A stretch of DNA of 64,000 nt from Methanoregula sp. (GCA_026394605.1 JAPKXY010000029.1:1-64000), one strand, 5' to 3'. Positions 10,278 through 19,555 are shown, counted from the first letter of the stretch. The notes: generated by a model not told the origin, from the sequence alone. Numbers and translations are program-made.

Positions 10278-10766
10278 TTATTCCCTCTTCCCCAGTTCGT
10301 GGTCAAGGCAGAAGAGGTGCCCGGGTATATCACCGATGGTCCTGATCTTTCCAAGGATCTCGCTTGCGTGCTCCTCCTCCTCAACCTGCTCTTTCACAAA
10401 CCACTGGAGCGTCTCGAATGTTGCGTGGTCCTTTTCCTTCATTGCAAGCTCGACAAGCGCGTTAATCATCCCTGTCACTTTCTGCTCGTGCGCATAGACC
10501 TCTTCGAACACCTTTGCAGCCGACGTCCACTTTGCCTTGGGTGCCTCGATTGCAAGCAGGTTCATCTTGCCGCCACGGGCGATTACGTAGTCATAGAACT
10601 TGAGCGCGTGCGTCTGCTCTTCCTTTGCCTGCAACCGCATCCATTTCGCAAAGCCTTTCATGTTTGCTGACTCGAAATATGCAGACATCGCAAGGTACAG
10701 GTATGCCGAGAAATACTCGCGGTTGATCTGTTTGTTGAGCGCTTCTTCCATATTCTTACTTAACAT
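10278..10766 (-). CDS. ftnA: Ferritin (non-haem, iron storage)
   Basis: 162-residue four-helix ferritin that oxidises Fe(II) and stores the mineral in a 24-mer shell. The ferroxidase-site residues appear in INREYFSAYLYLAMSAYFE, KEEQTHALKFYDYV and the late helix FVKEQVEEEEHASEIL. The C-terminal LFCLDHELGKR tail is like that of bacterial-type FtnA. A strong GGAGGA ribosome site precedes ATG 10766. It lies just downstream of the copper ATPase/YHS genes but is separated by about 180 bases, so it probably has its own promoter. Confidence 0.95.
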   Translation of the reverse strand: MLSKNMEEALNKQINREYFSAYLYLAMSAYFESANMKGFAKWMRLQAKEEQTHALKFYDYVIARGGKMNLLAIEAPKAKWTSAAKVFEEVYAHEQKVTGMINALVELAMKEKDHATFETLQWFVKEQVEEEEHASEILGKIRTIGDIPGHLFCLDHELGKRE

Positions 10767-10949
10767 ACGTTTTCCTCCGTAACTAACGAAATTGTATTTT
10801 GTTCTCTCTTAATGCTTTCGTACAGGGCGTAAAAAATGCGATATTTTTAACTTTTTTAGACGTATTTGCTAATTTTCACATATGCGATATCAAGATGGTG
10901 CTGCAAATAAAAAACAAAGAATAAGACAGCCGGTCGTGCACACTGCCCT

Positions 10950-11090
10950 TCACGCGTATTTCGCAGAGTCAGTGTCAAACTTTTTCTTGCAGCCCGGGGC
11001 GCAGAAGTAGTACTTCTTGCCCTTGTAGTCACTGGTGAACTTCGCCGTCTTTTCATCAACGGTCATCTTACAGATCGGGTCAATTGCCAT
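10950..11090 (-). CDS. YHS-domain metal-binding peptide
   Basis: A 46-residue protein consisting of one YHS domain: DPICKMTVDEK at the start and YYFCAPGCKKKFD, with three cysteines arranged as in YHS/TRASH metal sites. It follows copA by 11 bases on the same strand, and AGGTGA stands six to seven bases before its ATG, so the two genes form an operon. A role as a small copper (or other soft metal) carrier or sensor for CopA is inferred from the domain and position. Confidence 0.88.
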   Translation of the reverse strand: MAIDPICKMTVDEKTAKFTSDYKGKKYYFCAPGCKKKFDTDSAKYA

Positions 11091-11101
11091 TCACATTCAC
11101 C

Positions 11102-13537
11102 TCATGATTTCACTTGCGTTGCCGGGGGTATATACCTTTTTAAGAGCAGCGAGAGCATGACAACGGTCACCGAACTTGCCGCCATCGCCGCCGCTGCGAG
11201 TTCCGGTGAAAACGTGATGCTAGAGAAAGGGTACAGGACCCCCGCCGCCACAGGGATCAGGGCGGTGTTGTAGGCAAACGCCCAGAAGATGTTGCCCCGG
11301 ATCCTGCCCATCACCTTCTTTGAGAGCTGGATTGCGGCAACCGCATCAAGCAGGTCATCCTTGATCAGCACGATATCCCCGCTCTCAATGGCAATATCCG
11401 TACCGCTGCCGATCGCGATCCCGACGTCAGCCTGCGCGAGCGCCGGTGCATCATTGATCCCGTCCCCGACAAACGCGACAGTGCCCCCTTTTTCCTGTAG
11501 TGCTTTCACTTCCGCTGCCTTGTCAGCGGGAAGTACTTCGGCAATTACTTCTGTTATTCCGATCTGCCGGGCGATCGCACCGGCAGTCCGTTTGTTGTCA
11601 CCGGTGACCATCACAACAGAGATGCCCATTGCCCTGAGCTTTTCGATTGCGGGTTTTGTTGTTTCTTTGAGCGTGTCTGCAATCACAATCACGCCTGCCA
11701 TCTGCACGCCCGCGGCAACAAGGACTGCCGTCTTCCCGTCTTGTTCGAACGCCGCGATCCGTGATTCCATATCTGACGGGATTATGACATTATTCTCCTG
11801 CATCAGCATGCGGTTGCCCACCAGTACCGTTTCTCCAAGCACGGTTGCTGATACTCCTTTGCCCCCGTACGTGTCGAACCGCTCCGCACCTTCAATCTTC
11901 ACACCTCTGATCCCCGCTGCTCTGACCACAGCCTGAGCAAGTGGGTGCTGGGAATTTTTTTCGACGGCAGCTACAAAGGATAGGAGCGTCTCTTCGGATA
12001 TCCCGGCCGGCACAAGGTCGGTTACTTCCGGCTTTCCTTTGGTCAGCGTCCCCGTCTTGTCAAAGACAACGGTTGTCACCTTTTCTGCGATCTCGAGCGC
12101 TTCGCCGTTCCGGATCAGGATGCCGAGCTCCGCGCCCCGTCCCACACCGACCGTCACAGCGGTTGGTGTCGCAAGCCCGAGCGCACAGGGACAGGCGACC
12201 ACGAGCACTGAGATGAGCGCAGTGAGCGCAAACAGGAGCGTGCTGTGGAACACGAAGTACCATGTGACAAACGAGATCGCGGCGATTGCCAGCACGGCGG
12301 GAATGAAGTACGTGACCGCGACATCGGCGATCCGCTGGACCGGTAGTTTTGATCCCTGTGCATCCTCCACGAGCTGGATAATCTGGGCAAGCACCGTCTC
12401 CTTTCCGACTTTTGTTGCCCTGAGCGAGAGCACACCGTTCCGGCTGATGGTGCCGGCAACGACCCGGCTCCCTTTTACCTTCAGCGGCGGCACCGGCTCG
12501 CCGGTGATCATCGCCTCGTCCACGTAACTCTCGCCAGCTACAACCTCTCCATCGACCGGCACCTTCCCCCCGGGCTTTACGATCACGATGTCCCCGACAG
12601 CCACGTCCTCGACCGGGATCTCAGCCTCTTTTCCCTCGCGAATCACGGTTGCGGTCTTCGGACGAAGCCCGACCAGTTTTTTGATTGCATCCGAAGTCCT
12701 GCCCTTTGCCTGTGCTTCGAGATACCGCCCGAGCATCAGAAACGAGGCGAGCATGATGGCGGTATCGTAGAACATGAACTCGTGGGTAAGGATGATGGAA
12801 AACGTGCCCATGACGCTTGCCACAAACGAGACACCGATCCCCATCGCGTACATCACATCCATGTTCAGCGAGCGGTTGCGAAGCGCCATGAGAGCGGCAC
12901 GGAAGATCGGGTAGGACACGTACACAAAGACAGGCGTTGCAACAACAAGCACCACGTACGCAAGGGTATGCATCGGGATGGGGAGCGGCACCCACATCGC
13001 AACCATGAGCGGGATGGAGACGGCAAACCCGATCGAGAACCGGAAGAACTTGTCCCTCAGGTCTTTTTCCCGGATTATCTTTTCCGTCTCCTCGCTCACC
13101 TCACCCACGAGCCCGAGATACTGGTAGCCCGCGTCCTCAATCGCCTTTTTCATATCCCCAAGCGTCGTGATGCTCTCGTTGTACGTCACGTACGCCTTTT
13201 CCGTCCCGAGGTTGACGGACGCTGCAGCCATGCCAGGGAGTTCGCGGAGCGCAGCTTCGATCGTCTCAACGCAGGTGGCACACATCATCCCGCCGAGCTT
13301 GATTGACGCCTGCCGGTTGATGATACCGTACCCGGCATCTTTTACCGCCTTTTCGAGATCAGAGAGCTTCACCTTTGCCGGATCAAATTCCACATGGGCA
13401 CTATCATTGCCAAAGTTCACCGCTGCCTTTGAAACATCGTTGAGTTTGGCAAGTGATTCCTCGATATTAATCGCACAGGTGGCGCAGTGCATACCTGATA
13501 TTTTCAGTTCGGCTTTCTTTTTTTCCGGTTCGGGCAT
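11102..13537 (-). CDS. copA: Copper-exporting P1B-type ATPase
   Basis: 811-residue P-type ATPase that exports Cu(I). Two N-terminal heavy-metal-associated domains carry CxxC motifs (GMHCATC, Cys18/21; GMMCATC, Cys86/89). The transmembrane CPC motif VVACPCALGLATPT is near residue 449, the phosphorylation loop DKTGTLTKGKPE near 494, the actuator motif ITGEP before it and the hinge GDGINDAPALAQADVG after it. GGAGGAT precedes ATG 13537. A YHS peptide gene is coupled downstream. The 200-base divergent region toward 13741 is the likely site of metal-dependent control, but I see no operator I can name. Confidence 0.97.
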   Translation of the reverse strand: MPEPEKKKAELKISGMHCATCAINIEESLAKLNDVSKAAVNFGNDSAHVEFDPAKVKLSDLEKAVKDAGYGIINRQASIKLGGMMCATCVETIEAALRELPGMAAASVNLGTEKAYVTYNESITTLGDMKKAIEDAGYQYLGLVGEVSEETEKIIREKDLRDKFFRFSIGFAVSIPLMVAMWVPLPIPMHTLAYVVLVVATPVFVYVSYPIFRAALMALRNRSLNMDVMYAMGIGVSFVASVMGTFSIILTHEFMFYDTAIMLASFLMLGRYLEAQAKGRTSDAIKKLVGLRPKTATVIREGKEAEIPVEDVAVGDIVIVKPGGKVPVDGEVVAGESYVDEAMITGEPVPPLKVKGSRVVAGTISRNGVLSLRATKVGKETVLAQIIQLVEDAQGSKLPVQRIADVAVTYFIPAVLAIAAISFVTWYFVFHSTLLFALTALISVLVVACPCALGLATPTAVTVGVGRGAELGILIRNGEALEIAEKVTTVVFDKTGTLTKGKPEVTDLVPAGISEETLLSFVAAVEKNSQHPLAQAVVRAAGIRGVKIEGAERFDTYGGKGVSATVLGETVLVGNRMLMQENNVIIPSDMESRIAAFEQDGKTAVLVAAGVQMAGVIVIADTLKETTKPAIEKLRAMGISVVMVTGDNKRTAGAIARQIGITEVIAEVLPADKAAEVKALQEKGGTVAFVGDGINDAPALAQADVGIAIGSGTDIAIESGDIVLIKDDLLDAVAAIQLSKKVMGRIRGNIFWAFAYNTALIPVAAGVLYPFSSITFSPELAAAAMAASSVTVVMLSLLLKRYIPPATQVKS

Positions 13538-13740
13538 GGGATCCTCCGGGCCGGTAATCTCCGGTAGTCGTATGTTCTTTCCAGGATTCTCTTATTTGTT
13601 GTGGAGGCGGCAGTGCGCGGGACGCCGGTTCTTTCCTGCCGGCAGACATCACACCGACCACAAGGCATTCAACCGCAACCGGATTATTCCGGAAACTGCA
13701 TGTCCATTCACAAAAAAAATCCCGGTGAGGCTGCACCTGC

Positions 13741-14115
13741 ATGACCCGCGGACAGAAACCGGCGGCCGCTATTGCTGAGGCAAAAACATTTGCGGAGCGG
13801 ATGGGCTACCGCTGGACCGACAACCCGCACGCGGATCTCCCGTACGATTTCCAGATCTTCAAACCGGAATCGGTCCGGCTCGTGAAGGTCCGGCAGACGC
13901 GGTACCGGATCGATCCCGAAGCGTTCTATGACCAGCTCTTTCCCGAAGAGGTCCGTGGATTGCGCGAACTCCCGTTCCCGCCATTCATCCTCCGCGAGCT
14001 CTGGCTCCGCACCCAGCACGAGCGGGCTTGGCGCCGGCTACATGTCACGGAAGTTTCGGTCGGGGAGATCGAGTGGTGGGGGCCGGACGGGTACACTAAT
14101 CCCCATGCCCGGTGA
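13741..14115 (+). CDS. Hypothetical protein, conserved-looking, 124 aa
   Basis: I do not recognise the family. The protein is basic, without membrane segments. It has a segment YDFQIFKPESVRLVKVRQTRY that looks like the strand-turn-strand core of small PD-(D/E)XK-like proteins, then FILRELWLRTQHERAWRRLHV and a C-terminal EIEWWGPDGYTNPH. Codon use and G+C match its neighbours. It is divergent from copA across about 200 bases and ends in a hairpin at 14127. A link to copper is not indicated by the sequence. Nuclease-like fold is only a guess. Confidence 0.6.
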   Translation: MTRGQKPAAAIAEAKTFAERMGYRWTDNPHADLPYDFQIFKPESVRLVKVRQTRYRIDPEAFYDQLFPEEVRGLRELPFPPFILRELWLRTQHERAWRRLHVTEVSVGEIEWWGPDGYTNPHAR

Positions 14116-14632
14116 GATGCCGGTATAGGGTGGACACAATCCACCCTCATCAGGTAGCATACCAATAAGACATCAGCCTCTTCATGGTCTGGTCTTCGAC
14201 GGAGACACGTACGGCCGATAACCTCGCGGGAAATCTCCAATGGAACTGGTGCCAACGCCCGACAAAATTCCTCTTCTAATCCACTATTTTTTGAAAATGG
14301 CAGTTTTAATCAGGAAAAAACCGTGCAATTTAGCGGGCGTTTACCAGCATGGAAAAACGGGGGTTAGTCCAGCCCGTTTACCGGATTATCCTGTATCCGG
14401 GAGTGAATATGGCCCGAAAAAAATGGGGTGAAATTTGGGGGAGAGAGAAGGGATTTTTTAAGGGAAAATCCCAAGAAAGTGCCTTCAAAATACATCCGGG
14501 TGGCCTTGGCGGGGATTTTTAACGGGAATTCCTTCCAATCCACGTAGTTGTTCCCTAATTTTGATTTTTATTATTGCGAATTGTCCGGCTGATAAATTCG
14601 AGATAATTCTTTAGTTGAGACTCATCCTGAAT
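14116..14632. other. Intergenic stretch of about 500 bases
   Basis: Apart from the hairpin at 14127-14147 I see no gene. A 63-codon frame at 14240-14431 has no ribosome site and no protein-like pattern. The right part is G-rich on the plus strand around 14400-14460 and becomes AT-rich toward the PIN-like gene at 14633. Confidence 0.5.
14127..14147 (+). terminator. Strong hairpin after the 13741 gene
   Basis: AGGGTGGA-CACAA-TCCACCCT is a perfect 8-bp stem with a 5-base loop, 12 bases after the stop codon at 14115. There is no T-run, so it may be a processing or stabilising hairpin rather than a terminator. Confidence 0.5.
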
Positions 14633-15124
14633 TTACTTAAGGTAATCTGCATCAAGAATTACTGGATCAATAATCTGAACAGTTGTGTCAAATAAGAAAT
14701 CCTTCACATTATTAGTAACTAAAAAGTCATTTCCATAGTTTTTATGAGTGTGAAGAGTCATCACATCTCTCACATCAGTTTTGTTTTTATTTTGTTTCTG
14801 ATCCTTATTGAGAAGATAGAATTCATCCGCATCGTTATCCGAGCAGACCTTACCATGATTTAATCTTGTATGTCCTACAACTGCAATACCCTGCAACTCC
14901 TCGAATTTTTCAGACTGTTTTAATCTTCGTAAAATTGTGTCTGAAGATTTTTGTTGTGGCGCGTCTGGATAAATCTCTGTATCTTGAACATCGGTTTTAA
15001 AAATTTTAATAAACCCTCTAATTTCAAAATTCTCTAACGCTTTGATTTGTTTATAATAAGGTTTTTTACAATCTTTTTCGTCGATTAAAATGCAATTTGT
15101 ATCAAAGGTGATTTTGATGGTCAT
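14633..15124 (-). CDS. PIN-like domain protein, AT-rich
   Basis: 163 residues. The N-terminal strand ITFDTNCILID (Asp8) and the late block TDVRDVMTLHTHKNYGNDFLVTNNVKDF are typical of PIN-domain ribonucleases, where Asp residues bind the metal. An acidic middle segment (SDNDADEFY) may give another ligand. Base composition is markedly more AT-rich than the genes before it, suggesting acquisition from elsewhere. Its ATG overlaps the stop of the upstream CSICGG gene by four bases, so it is translationally coupled. It could be an RNase toxin or an RNA-processing enzyme; no classical antitoxin is seen, although the coupled upstream protein occupies that position. Confidence 0.62.
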   Translation of the reverse strand: MTIKITFDTNCILIDEKDCKKPYYKQIKALENFEIRGFIKIFKTDVQDTEIYPDAPQQKSSDTILRRLKQSEKFEELQGIAVVGHTRLNHGKVCSDNDADEFYLLNKDQKQNKNKTDVRDVMTLHTHKNYGNDFLVTNNVKDFLFDTTVQIIDPVILDADYLK

Positions 15125-15408
15125 AATCTCTCTTGTAAGAATTTCCGGTAATCCTCCAGCAGAGCCGCCCCGTACGCCTCCTTCTTTTTTGTCGGTACAT
15201 AGTTGAGCGCCATCGTCCGCTTCAGGAGTTCCTCTGTAATCGCAGCATCATCGGTCAAATGCAGCTTCCTGACCTCTTCGATGATCCAGTCCAGCTGGTC
15301 GATGCCGGTTTCCTTGCCATCGATCAGGATCTTTTTTGTTTTGATCTTATCGGGCGGGATGCCTCCGCAGATCGAGCAGTAGTACCCATCCTTGTCGTCC
15401 CCGCCCAT
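15121..15408 (-). CDS. Small CSICGG-motif protein
   Basis: 95 residues with an N-terminal half zinc knuckle (YYCSICGGIPPDK), then a predicted compact helical part including ILIDGKETGIDQLDWIIEEV and a lysine-rich ALNYVPTKKKEAYG segment. I recognise it as a type conserved in methanogens but cannot give a function. It sits between a cupin gene (gap about 4 bases) and the PIN-like gene (4-base overlap), with an ATG preceded by GGAG. Its position before a PIN-like gene would fit a regulatory partner, which is inference only. Confidence 0.7.
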   Translation of the reverse strand: MGGDDKDGYYCSICGGIPPDKIKTKKILIDGKETGIDQLDWIIEEVRKLHLTDDAAITEELLKRTMALNYVPTKKKEAYGAALLEDYRKFLQERL

Positions 15409-15412
15409 TCCA

Positions 15413-15784
15413 TCACTCCCGGATCATGGTCAGGCTCATCTTGAACTTCGTGATCGCGGAGAGAGCATGCGCAACGTTTGCCGGGAAGATGATCGTCTCA
15501 CCCTCCTTCATCCGGTGTGTCTGCCCTGCAATCCAGACCTCGCACTCGCCGTCAAGGATCGTGACCACGGCGTCATACGGCGCGGTGTGTTCTGAAAGCC
15601 CTTCGTTCTCGTCAAAAGAGAAGAGCGTGATGTTGCCGGCTTGTCTGGAGATGATCATCCGGCTTGCGACCGTCCCGTCCGAATAGTTCACAAGATCCTT
15701 GAGTCTGAGGACTTTGCCTTTCAGCTCTTCGCGCCTTTTATCCGGCTTTTCCTGGTTGTCAGGATTTTCCTGCTTGAATTCCAT
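15413..15784 (-). CDS. Cupin-domain protein
   Basis: A 123-residue single cupin barrel. The two conserved cupin stretches are recognisable: GLSEHTAPYDAVVTILDGE (motif 1, His retained) and KEGETIIFPANVAHAL (motif 2, His retained). A charged N-terminal extension of about 30 residues precedes it. The substrate is unknown. GGTGG before ATG 15784 supports this start over GTG 15793. It follows the flavoprotein gene by 16 bases and precedes the CSICGG gene, forming a four-gene minus-strand operon. Confidence 0.85.
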   Translation of the reverse strand: MEFKQENPDNQEKPDKRREELKGKVLRLKDLVNYSDGTVASRMIISRQAGNITLFSFDENEGLSEHTAPYDAVVTILDGECEVWIAGQTHRMKEGETIIFPANVAHALSAITKFKMSLTMIRE

Positions 15785-15800
15785 AAAAACCACCGCGACG

Positions 15801-16523
15801 TCAGTCTTTGCATTCTGCCCCTCGTTTCAGGCTGGACGCGAGCTGGAGTGAACTTGCGATCATGTTCTCAAGATCCTCCTGCATGTACTTGTTCTTCTGG
15901 ATCTGGTCCCAGTCCTTGGTTGTATCTTCGTCATATTCACCGACCCAGGAGACAATCGCTACTTCCGGCATATGGAAACCCAGCCAGGCAAAAAAATTCA
16001 TGAGATTTCCGGCGACATGTTGTATACCGTCTACGTGCCCGATGATGATGAGTGCTGCGACCTTGTTCTTAATCATCCGGTTGCCGAACCAGGAGTACTG
16101 GTTCTCGATGCTGTTCATCCGCTCGCAGAACTTCTGGACCAGCGCTGAGTGGTTGTTCCACCGGATCGGCGTTGCAAGGATGAGGATATCGGTGGAGAGC
16201 ACCGCATCATAGACCGTCTGCATTTCGTCATCCGCGTATTTCAGCGACGACTGGCAGGGATAGGTGCAGTGTGCAGGATTGTCTGAATAGTTCCCTTCGC
16301 AGTCGTAAATTTTGAGGTCCTTTAAACGCAGGAAGGTTGTGACGCATCCTGCTGCCCGGTACTTCTCGAGGACACGGAGAAGGAGCCGTTCAGATTTCGA
16401 CTTCTCCGGTTCCTGCCGGCTCGATCCCGATATGCCCAGGACCTTGATGCCACGTACCTTTCCTGCCTCCGGGAGCAGTATGTCGCCCACGCCCAGTTTT
16501 CTTCCAATGAGGGGAGCTGGCAT
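15801..16523 (-). CDS. Flavodoxin-family NAD(P)H-dependent FMN reductase
   Basis: 240-residue flavoprotein of the NADPH-dependent FMN reductase/iron-sulfur flavoprotein group. After a 26-residue N-terminal extension comes the FMN phosphate loop LGISGSSRQEPEKSKSE. Then come a Cys-containing segment (YDCEGNYSDNPAHCTYPC), the loop ILATPIRWNNHSALVQKFCER and IIIGHVDGIQHVAGN. The cysteines do not show the compact ISF cluster motif clearly, so a [4Fe-4S] cluster is uncertain. No ribosome site stands before ATG 16523, so the mRNA may be nearly leaderless. First gene of the flavoprotein-cupin-CSICGG-PIN operon. Confidence 0.85.
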   Translation of the reverse strand: MPAPLIGRKLGVGDILLPEAGKVRGIKVLGISGSSRQEPEKSKSERLLLRVLEKYRAAGCVTTFLRLKDLKIYDCEGNYSDNPAHCTYPCQSSLKYADDEMQTVYDAVLSTDILILATPIRWNNHSALVQKFCERMNSIENQYSWFGNRMIKNKVAALIIIGHVDGIQHVAGNLMNFFAWLGFHMPEVAIVSWVGEYDEDTTKDWDQIQKNKYMQEDLENMIASSLQLASSLKRGAECKD

Positions 16524-16561
16524 GCTTTAGTATATCAGCGCTAGGAATATTGATTTGTTCC

Positions 16562-17833
16562 TTAAAAAATGGCGAGGAAGACCCAATATACCGCCACCTG
16601 TATCACCGTAAGCGGCACCCCTACCTTCGCAAACTCAAAAAACGTGAGTGTCTCTTTCTGTTTCTCCGCGTTCTGGATGATGATCACGTTACTCGCTGCC
16701 CCGAGGATCGTGAGATTGCCCGCGATCGTGCTCCCCGCCGCAAGCGCGACCAGCTGTGCGGTGGTGCCTCCCGCCTGCTGGATCATCGGTTGGAACAGGG
16801 CTACAAATGGGACATTGGAGATGAACTGGCTGATGATGATACTCGTTCCAAGAATCAACGGTATTGACGACACCATACCGCTGTTCACAAATGACTGGAA
16901 GAACCCTGACTGCCAGACGCTCGCCATCAAAACAAACATCGCGACAAAGAAGATGAGCGTGTACCAGTCGATACCCCTGATGATCTGAACCCGGTATTCA
17001 GAAAGGATCAGGATCGGGGCAGCGGCACAGAGTGCGATCACCGGCAGGTTGACAATTGGTCCGCCACCCGTAAGCGACAGTATGACATTTGCAGCGATCA
17101 GGATGATGATGATGGTGAGTGAACCCTGACAGATACGCATGAGGCGGCTATCGCAGACCACCGGTGCACTTTGCTCGACCTGACATGGATGAAATTCCTT
17201 TTTAAAAAAGATCTTCACCACTGCAAAGGCGACAAAAAGGTTGATAATCGTCGGGATGGCAAGGTACCGCGCAAACGTAACAAACGGCGCCTGCATCCCG
17301 CCATTTACCGCGACGAGCAGGTTCTGCGGGTTGCCAATCGGGCTCATCACACTCCCTGTCGTAATCGCGACCGCAAGTGTGATGAGAAGCATCTTGGGGG
17401 AGATTCCTGACTTTGCTGAAAGGGCGAGGACAAGCGGCGTACCGATGATCGCGAGCGTGTCATTCATCAGGATCGCGGAGAGCATTCCCGTGCACAGGAT
17501 GATGGAAAAGACAAGGTGGTCAACGGTCATAAAACGGTGAAACAACCGTCGGGCGATGATATCGAGATATCCACTTGCCACCAGCGCTTCGCCCACGATA
17601 AACATCCCGAATAAAAATACCATCACGTCAATATTGATCGCCCGCACGGCATCGGCAACTGAGATTTGACCCATGAGGAGGACAGCCAGCGCTCCACAAA
17701 GCATGATCTGCCAGATCCGGATCCGATATCTTCCCACCTGCCGTACAGCAATGAGCAAAAAGACGGCGGCAAGAATGACTACTGAAAGATTCGTACACTT
17801 TCTATAGAACCAAGGAAAGATGAGTGTTGGCAT
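16562..17833 (-). CDS. SLC13/ArsB-type anion permease
   Basis: About 423 residues with some eleven hydrophobic segments, an ion-transporter superfamily member. The two re-entrant motif regions are visible as MLSAILMNDTLAIIGTPLVLAL with SPIGNPQNLL, and SQFISNVPFVALFQP with LTILGAASNVIII. Substrate could be arsenite, an organic anion or sodium/proton; there is no arsenic-resistance neighbour, so specificity is open. ATG 17833 (MPTLIFPWF) is preferred; the frame is open to 17902. Confidence 0.85.
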   Translation of the reverse strand: MPTLIFPWFYRKCTNLSVVILAAVFLLIAVRQVGRYRIRIWQIMLCGALAVLLMGQISVADAVRAINIDVMVFLFGMFIVGEALVASGYLDIIARRLFHRFMTVDHLVFSIILCTGMLSAILMNDTLAIIGTPLVLALSAKSGISPKMLLITLAVAITTGSVMSPIGNPQNLLVAVNGGMQAPFVTFARYLAIPTIINLFVAFAVVKIFFKKEFHPCQVEQSAPVVCDSRLMRICQGSLTIIIILIAANVILSLTGGGPIVNLPVIALCAAAPILILSEYRVQIIRGIDWYTLIFFVAMFVLMASVWQSGFFQSFVNSGMVSSIPLILGTSIIISQFISNVPFVALFQPMIQQAGGTTAQLVALAAGSTIAGNLTILGAASNVIIIQNAEKQKETLTFFEFAKVGVPLTVIQVAVYWVFLAIF

Positions 17834-18022
17834 CGTCCCGTTATCATGTAAAAAACAACACAACGGACCATTTATGAATTCACGGATCAGCCAGCAGAAC
17901 ACGCACCTTCCTCTCGCACTGGAGCAGAATGCAGGCAGGTTGTTGTTCTCCCGGCCAAAACCTGCCAGTTCCGTTCACACCAGAACGGAATTCTCAAATA
18001 GTCCGGTGCGGAATCTCATTGT

Positions 18023-18508
18023 ATGAAGTTCAAAGCTCCATTCCTCGTAGTCCTTGTCCTGGTGACACTTCTGTTCACCGCGGGCTGTTCCAGCTCGGCG
18101 CCCCAGCAGACAGGATCCCCCTCAGGGGCGACACCCATCCCGACTCTTGCTGTATCGACAACAACACTCCCGACCGTAGGTGGCGGGTCAGCCCAGCCAG
18201 GTCCTACGGATACGCTTCCCTCCGCGACACCGGTCTCAGTCTCTGTAGAGAAAGCCGGCACATACTCCACCACAATCATCACTACCTTTGACGGTGGTAA
18301 GGGCATGAGTGCAGTTTCGAAAATTGATGTACGGGTCACCCGCTCCGACGGCTCTGTCGTCACCGGCACACTCAGGCCCCTCAAAGGTGAGTCACTCGAG
18401 CTGGAAGGAACAAGGGGAACCGACCGTGTTGAGGTCATCATCCTTATGAATTCGGGCAGCTCGTACAAGGTCGTCGACCAGCAGATGCCCTTCAAGACAC
18501 GCGGATAA
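18023..18508 (+). CDS. Hypothetical lipoprotein
   Basis: 161 residues. A signal peptide with lipobox (LVTLLFTAGC) ends at Cys21, followed by a Ser/Thr/Pro/Ala-rich stretch to about residue 75, typical of archaeal surface lipoproteins. A beta-rich globular part follows (TIITTFDGGKGMSAVSKIDV, GTLRPLKGESLELEGT). Anchored on the outer face of the membrane. Function is unknown. T-rich tracts after the stop may end transcription. Confidence 0.78.
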   Translation: MKFKAPFLVVLVLVTLLFTAGCSSSAPQQTGSPSGATPIPTLAVSTTTLPTVGGGSAQPGPTDTLPSATPVSVSVEKAGTYSTTIITTFDGGKGMSAVSKIDVRVTRSDGSVVTGTLRPLKGESLELEGTRGTDRVEVIILMNSGSSYKVVDQQMPFKTRG

Positions 18509-18734
18509 TCCGCTGCCAATTTTCTCTTTTTACCTTTTTAACATTCCCGAGAAGGTTCCGCGTAGTTTTTAATATATTCAGGAGTTATCACACGTGAAGC
18601 TGCGATGTGCTCCATGGTGATATCCGTGGAAAAACAAAGACTCCTGTAATTTTTCTGCCGGGGGGTTATTTTCTGCTGCTGTTACCAGGCAGAAACTAAA
18701 AAAAAGACGATAATTAAAACTATTTTTATTGTTT

Positions 18735-19421
18735 TTACGATCGCGCTCTGACATTCCAGTGCAACAAAATACCCTCCCCGATCCGTACCGCCTCAGAAAG
18801 CGCGAGCCGGCCAAACTCTGATTCAGTCACAAAACCTGCCCCGTCTGCGAGGGTTGGCGCATCCTTCCCGCCGATCACAATATTTCCTACAAACGTATAG
18901 AGCTCATCGACAAGTCCGGCAGCGAATAAGCCGGCGATCAGCGTGCCGCCCCCTTCCACCATCAGCTGCCGTACCCCTAGGGCGCCCAGCTCATCGATCA
19001 GAGCAGCAAGATCCACTTCCTGTTCTCCTGCAACAATCACCATTGCCATTTTTTTCAGGCTTGCGACCGTCGCCAGGTCCGCCCGCTGCGATACGGCAAC
19101 GACGCGCTTGCCTCCACGTCTGGTGAGGATTGAGGAGGTGAGGGGGATGCGGGCGGTGCTGTCCACGACAACACGGAGAGGATGCTCGTCCCTGCCCTGC
19201 GCTAGGCGCTCCCGCTTCAGTTCATCCGATTTCACGGTGAGAGCCGGGTCGTCGGCAAGTACCGTCCCAATGCCAACCATCACTGCATCGCATCCAGCCT
19301 TGAGACGGTCGACACGTTCAAAGTCCTCCGATCCTGATATCTTCACCTGCCGGCGTTCGCGGGTGGAGAGCTTGCCGTCAGCGCTTATCGCCACATTCAC
19401 CACAACATGAGGGCGCATGCG
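18735..19421 (-). CDS. arfC: 2,5-diamino-6-ribosylamino-pyrimidinone 5'-phosphate reductase
   Basis: 228 residues of the RibD C-terminal reductase family. In archaeal riboflavin and F420 precursor synthesis it reduces the ribose side chain of the GTP-derived pyrimidine, using NAD(P)H. Family blocks are RPHVVVNVAISADGKLS at the N terminus, DAVMVGIGTVLADDP and LMVEGGGTLIAGLF near the end. ATG 19421 fits the family N terminus; the ORF opens at 19487. It stands alone, with no other riboflavin genes near. Confidence 0.92.
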   Translation of the reverse strand, partial: RMRPHVVVNVAISADGKLSTRERRQVKISGSEDFERVDRLKAGCDAVMVGIGTVLADDPALTVKSDELKRERLAQGRDEHPLRVVVDSTARIPLTSSILTRRGGKRVVAVSQRADLATVASLKKMAMVIVAGEQEVDLAALIDELGALGVRQLMVEGGGTLIAGLFAAGLVDELYTFVGNIVIGGKDAPTLADGAGFVTESEFGRLALSEAVRIGEGILLHWNVRARS

Positions 19422-19555
19422 GTACCCTTTGGTCGCGAGCGATATTATAGCAATTGGAACAACGGTAGGGTACGTCAATACTATCATTCATACTACCATG
19501 TTCAACGGGATCTGGAAATAAAATCGATGACTACAGGTAATTAAAAAAAGATCTG

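Noticed and set aside
14240-14431. 63-codon plus-strand frame
   Set aside because: No ribosome site, no recognisable pattern, crosses low-complexity stretches.
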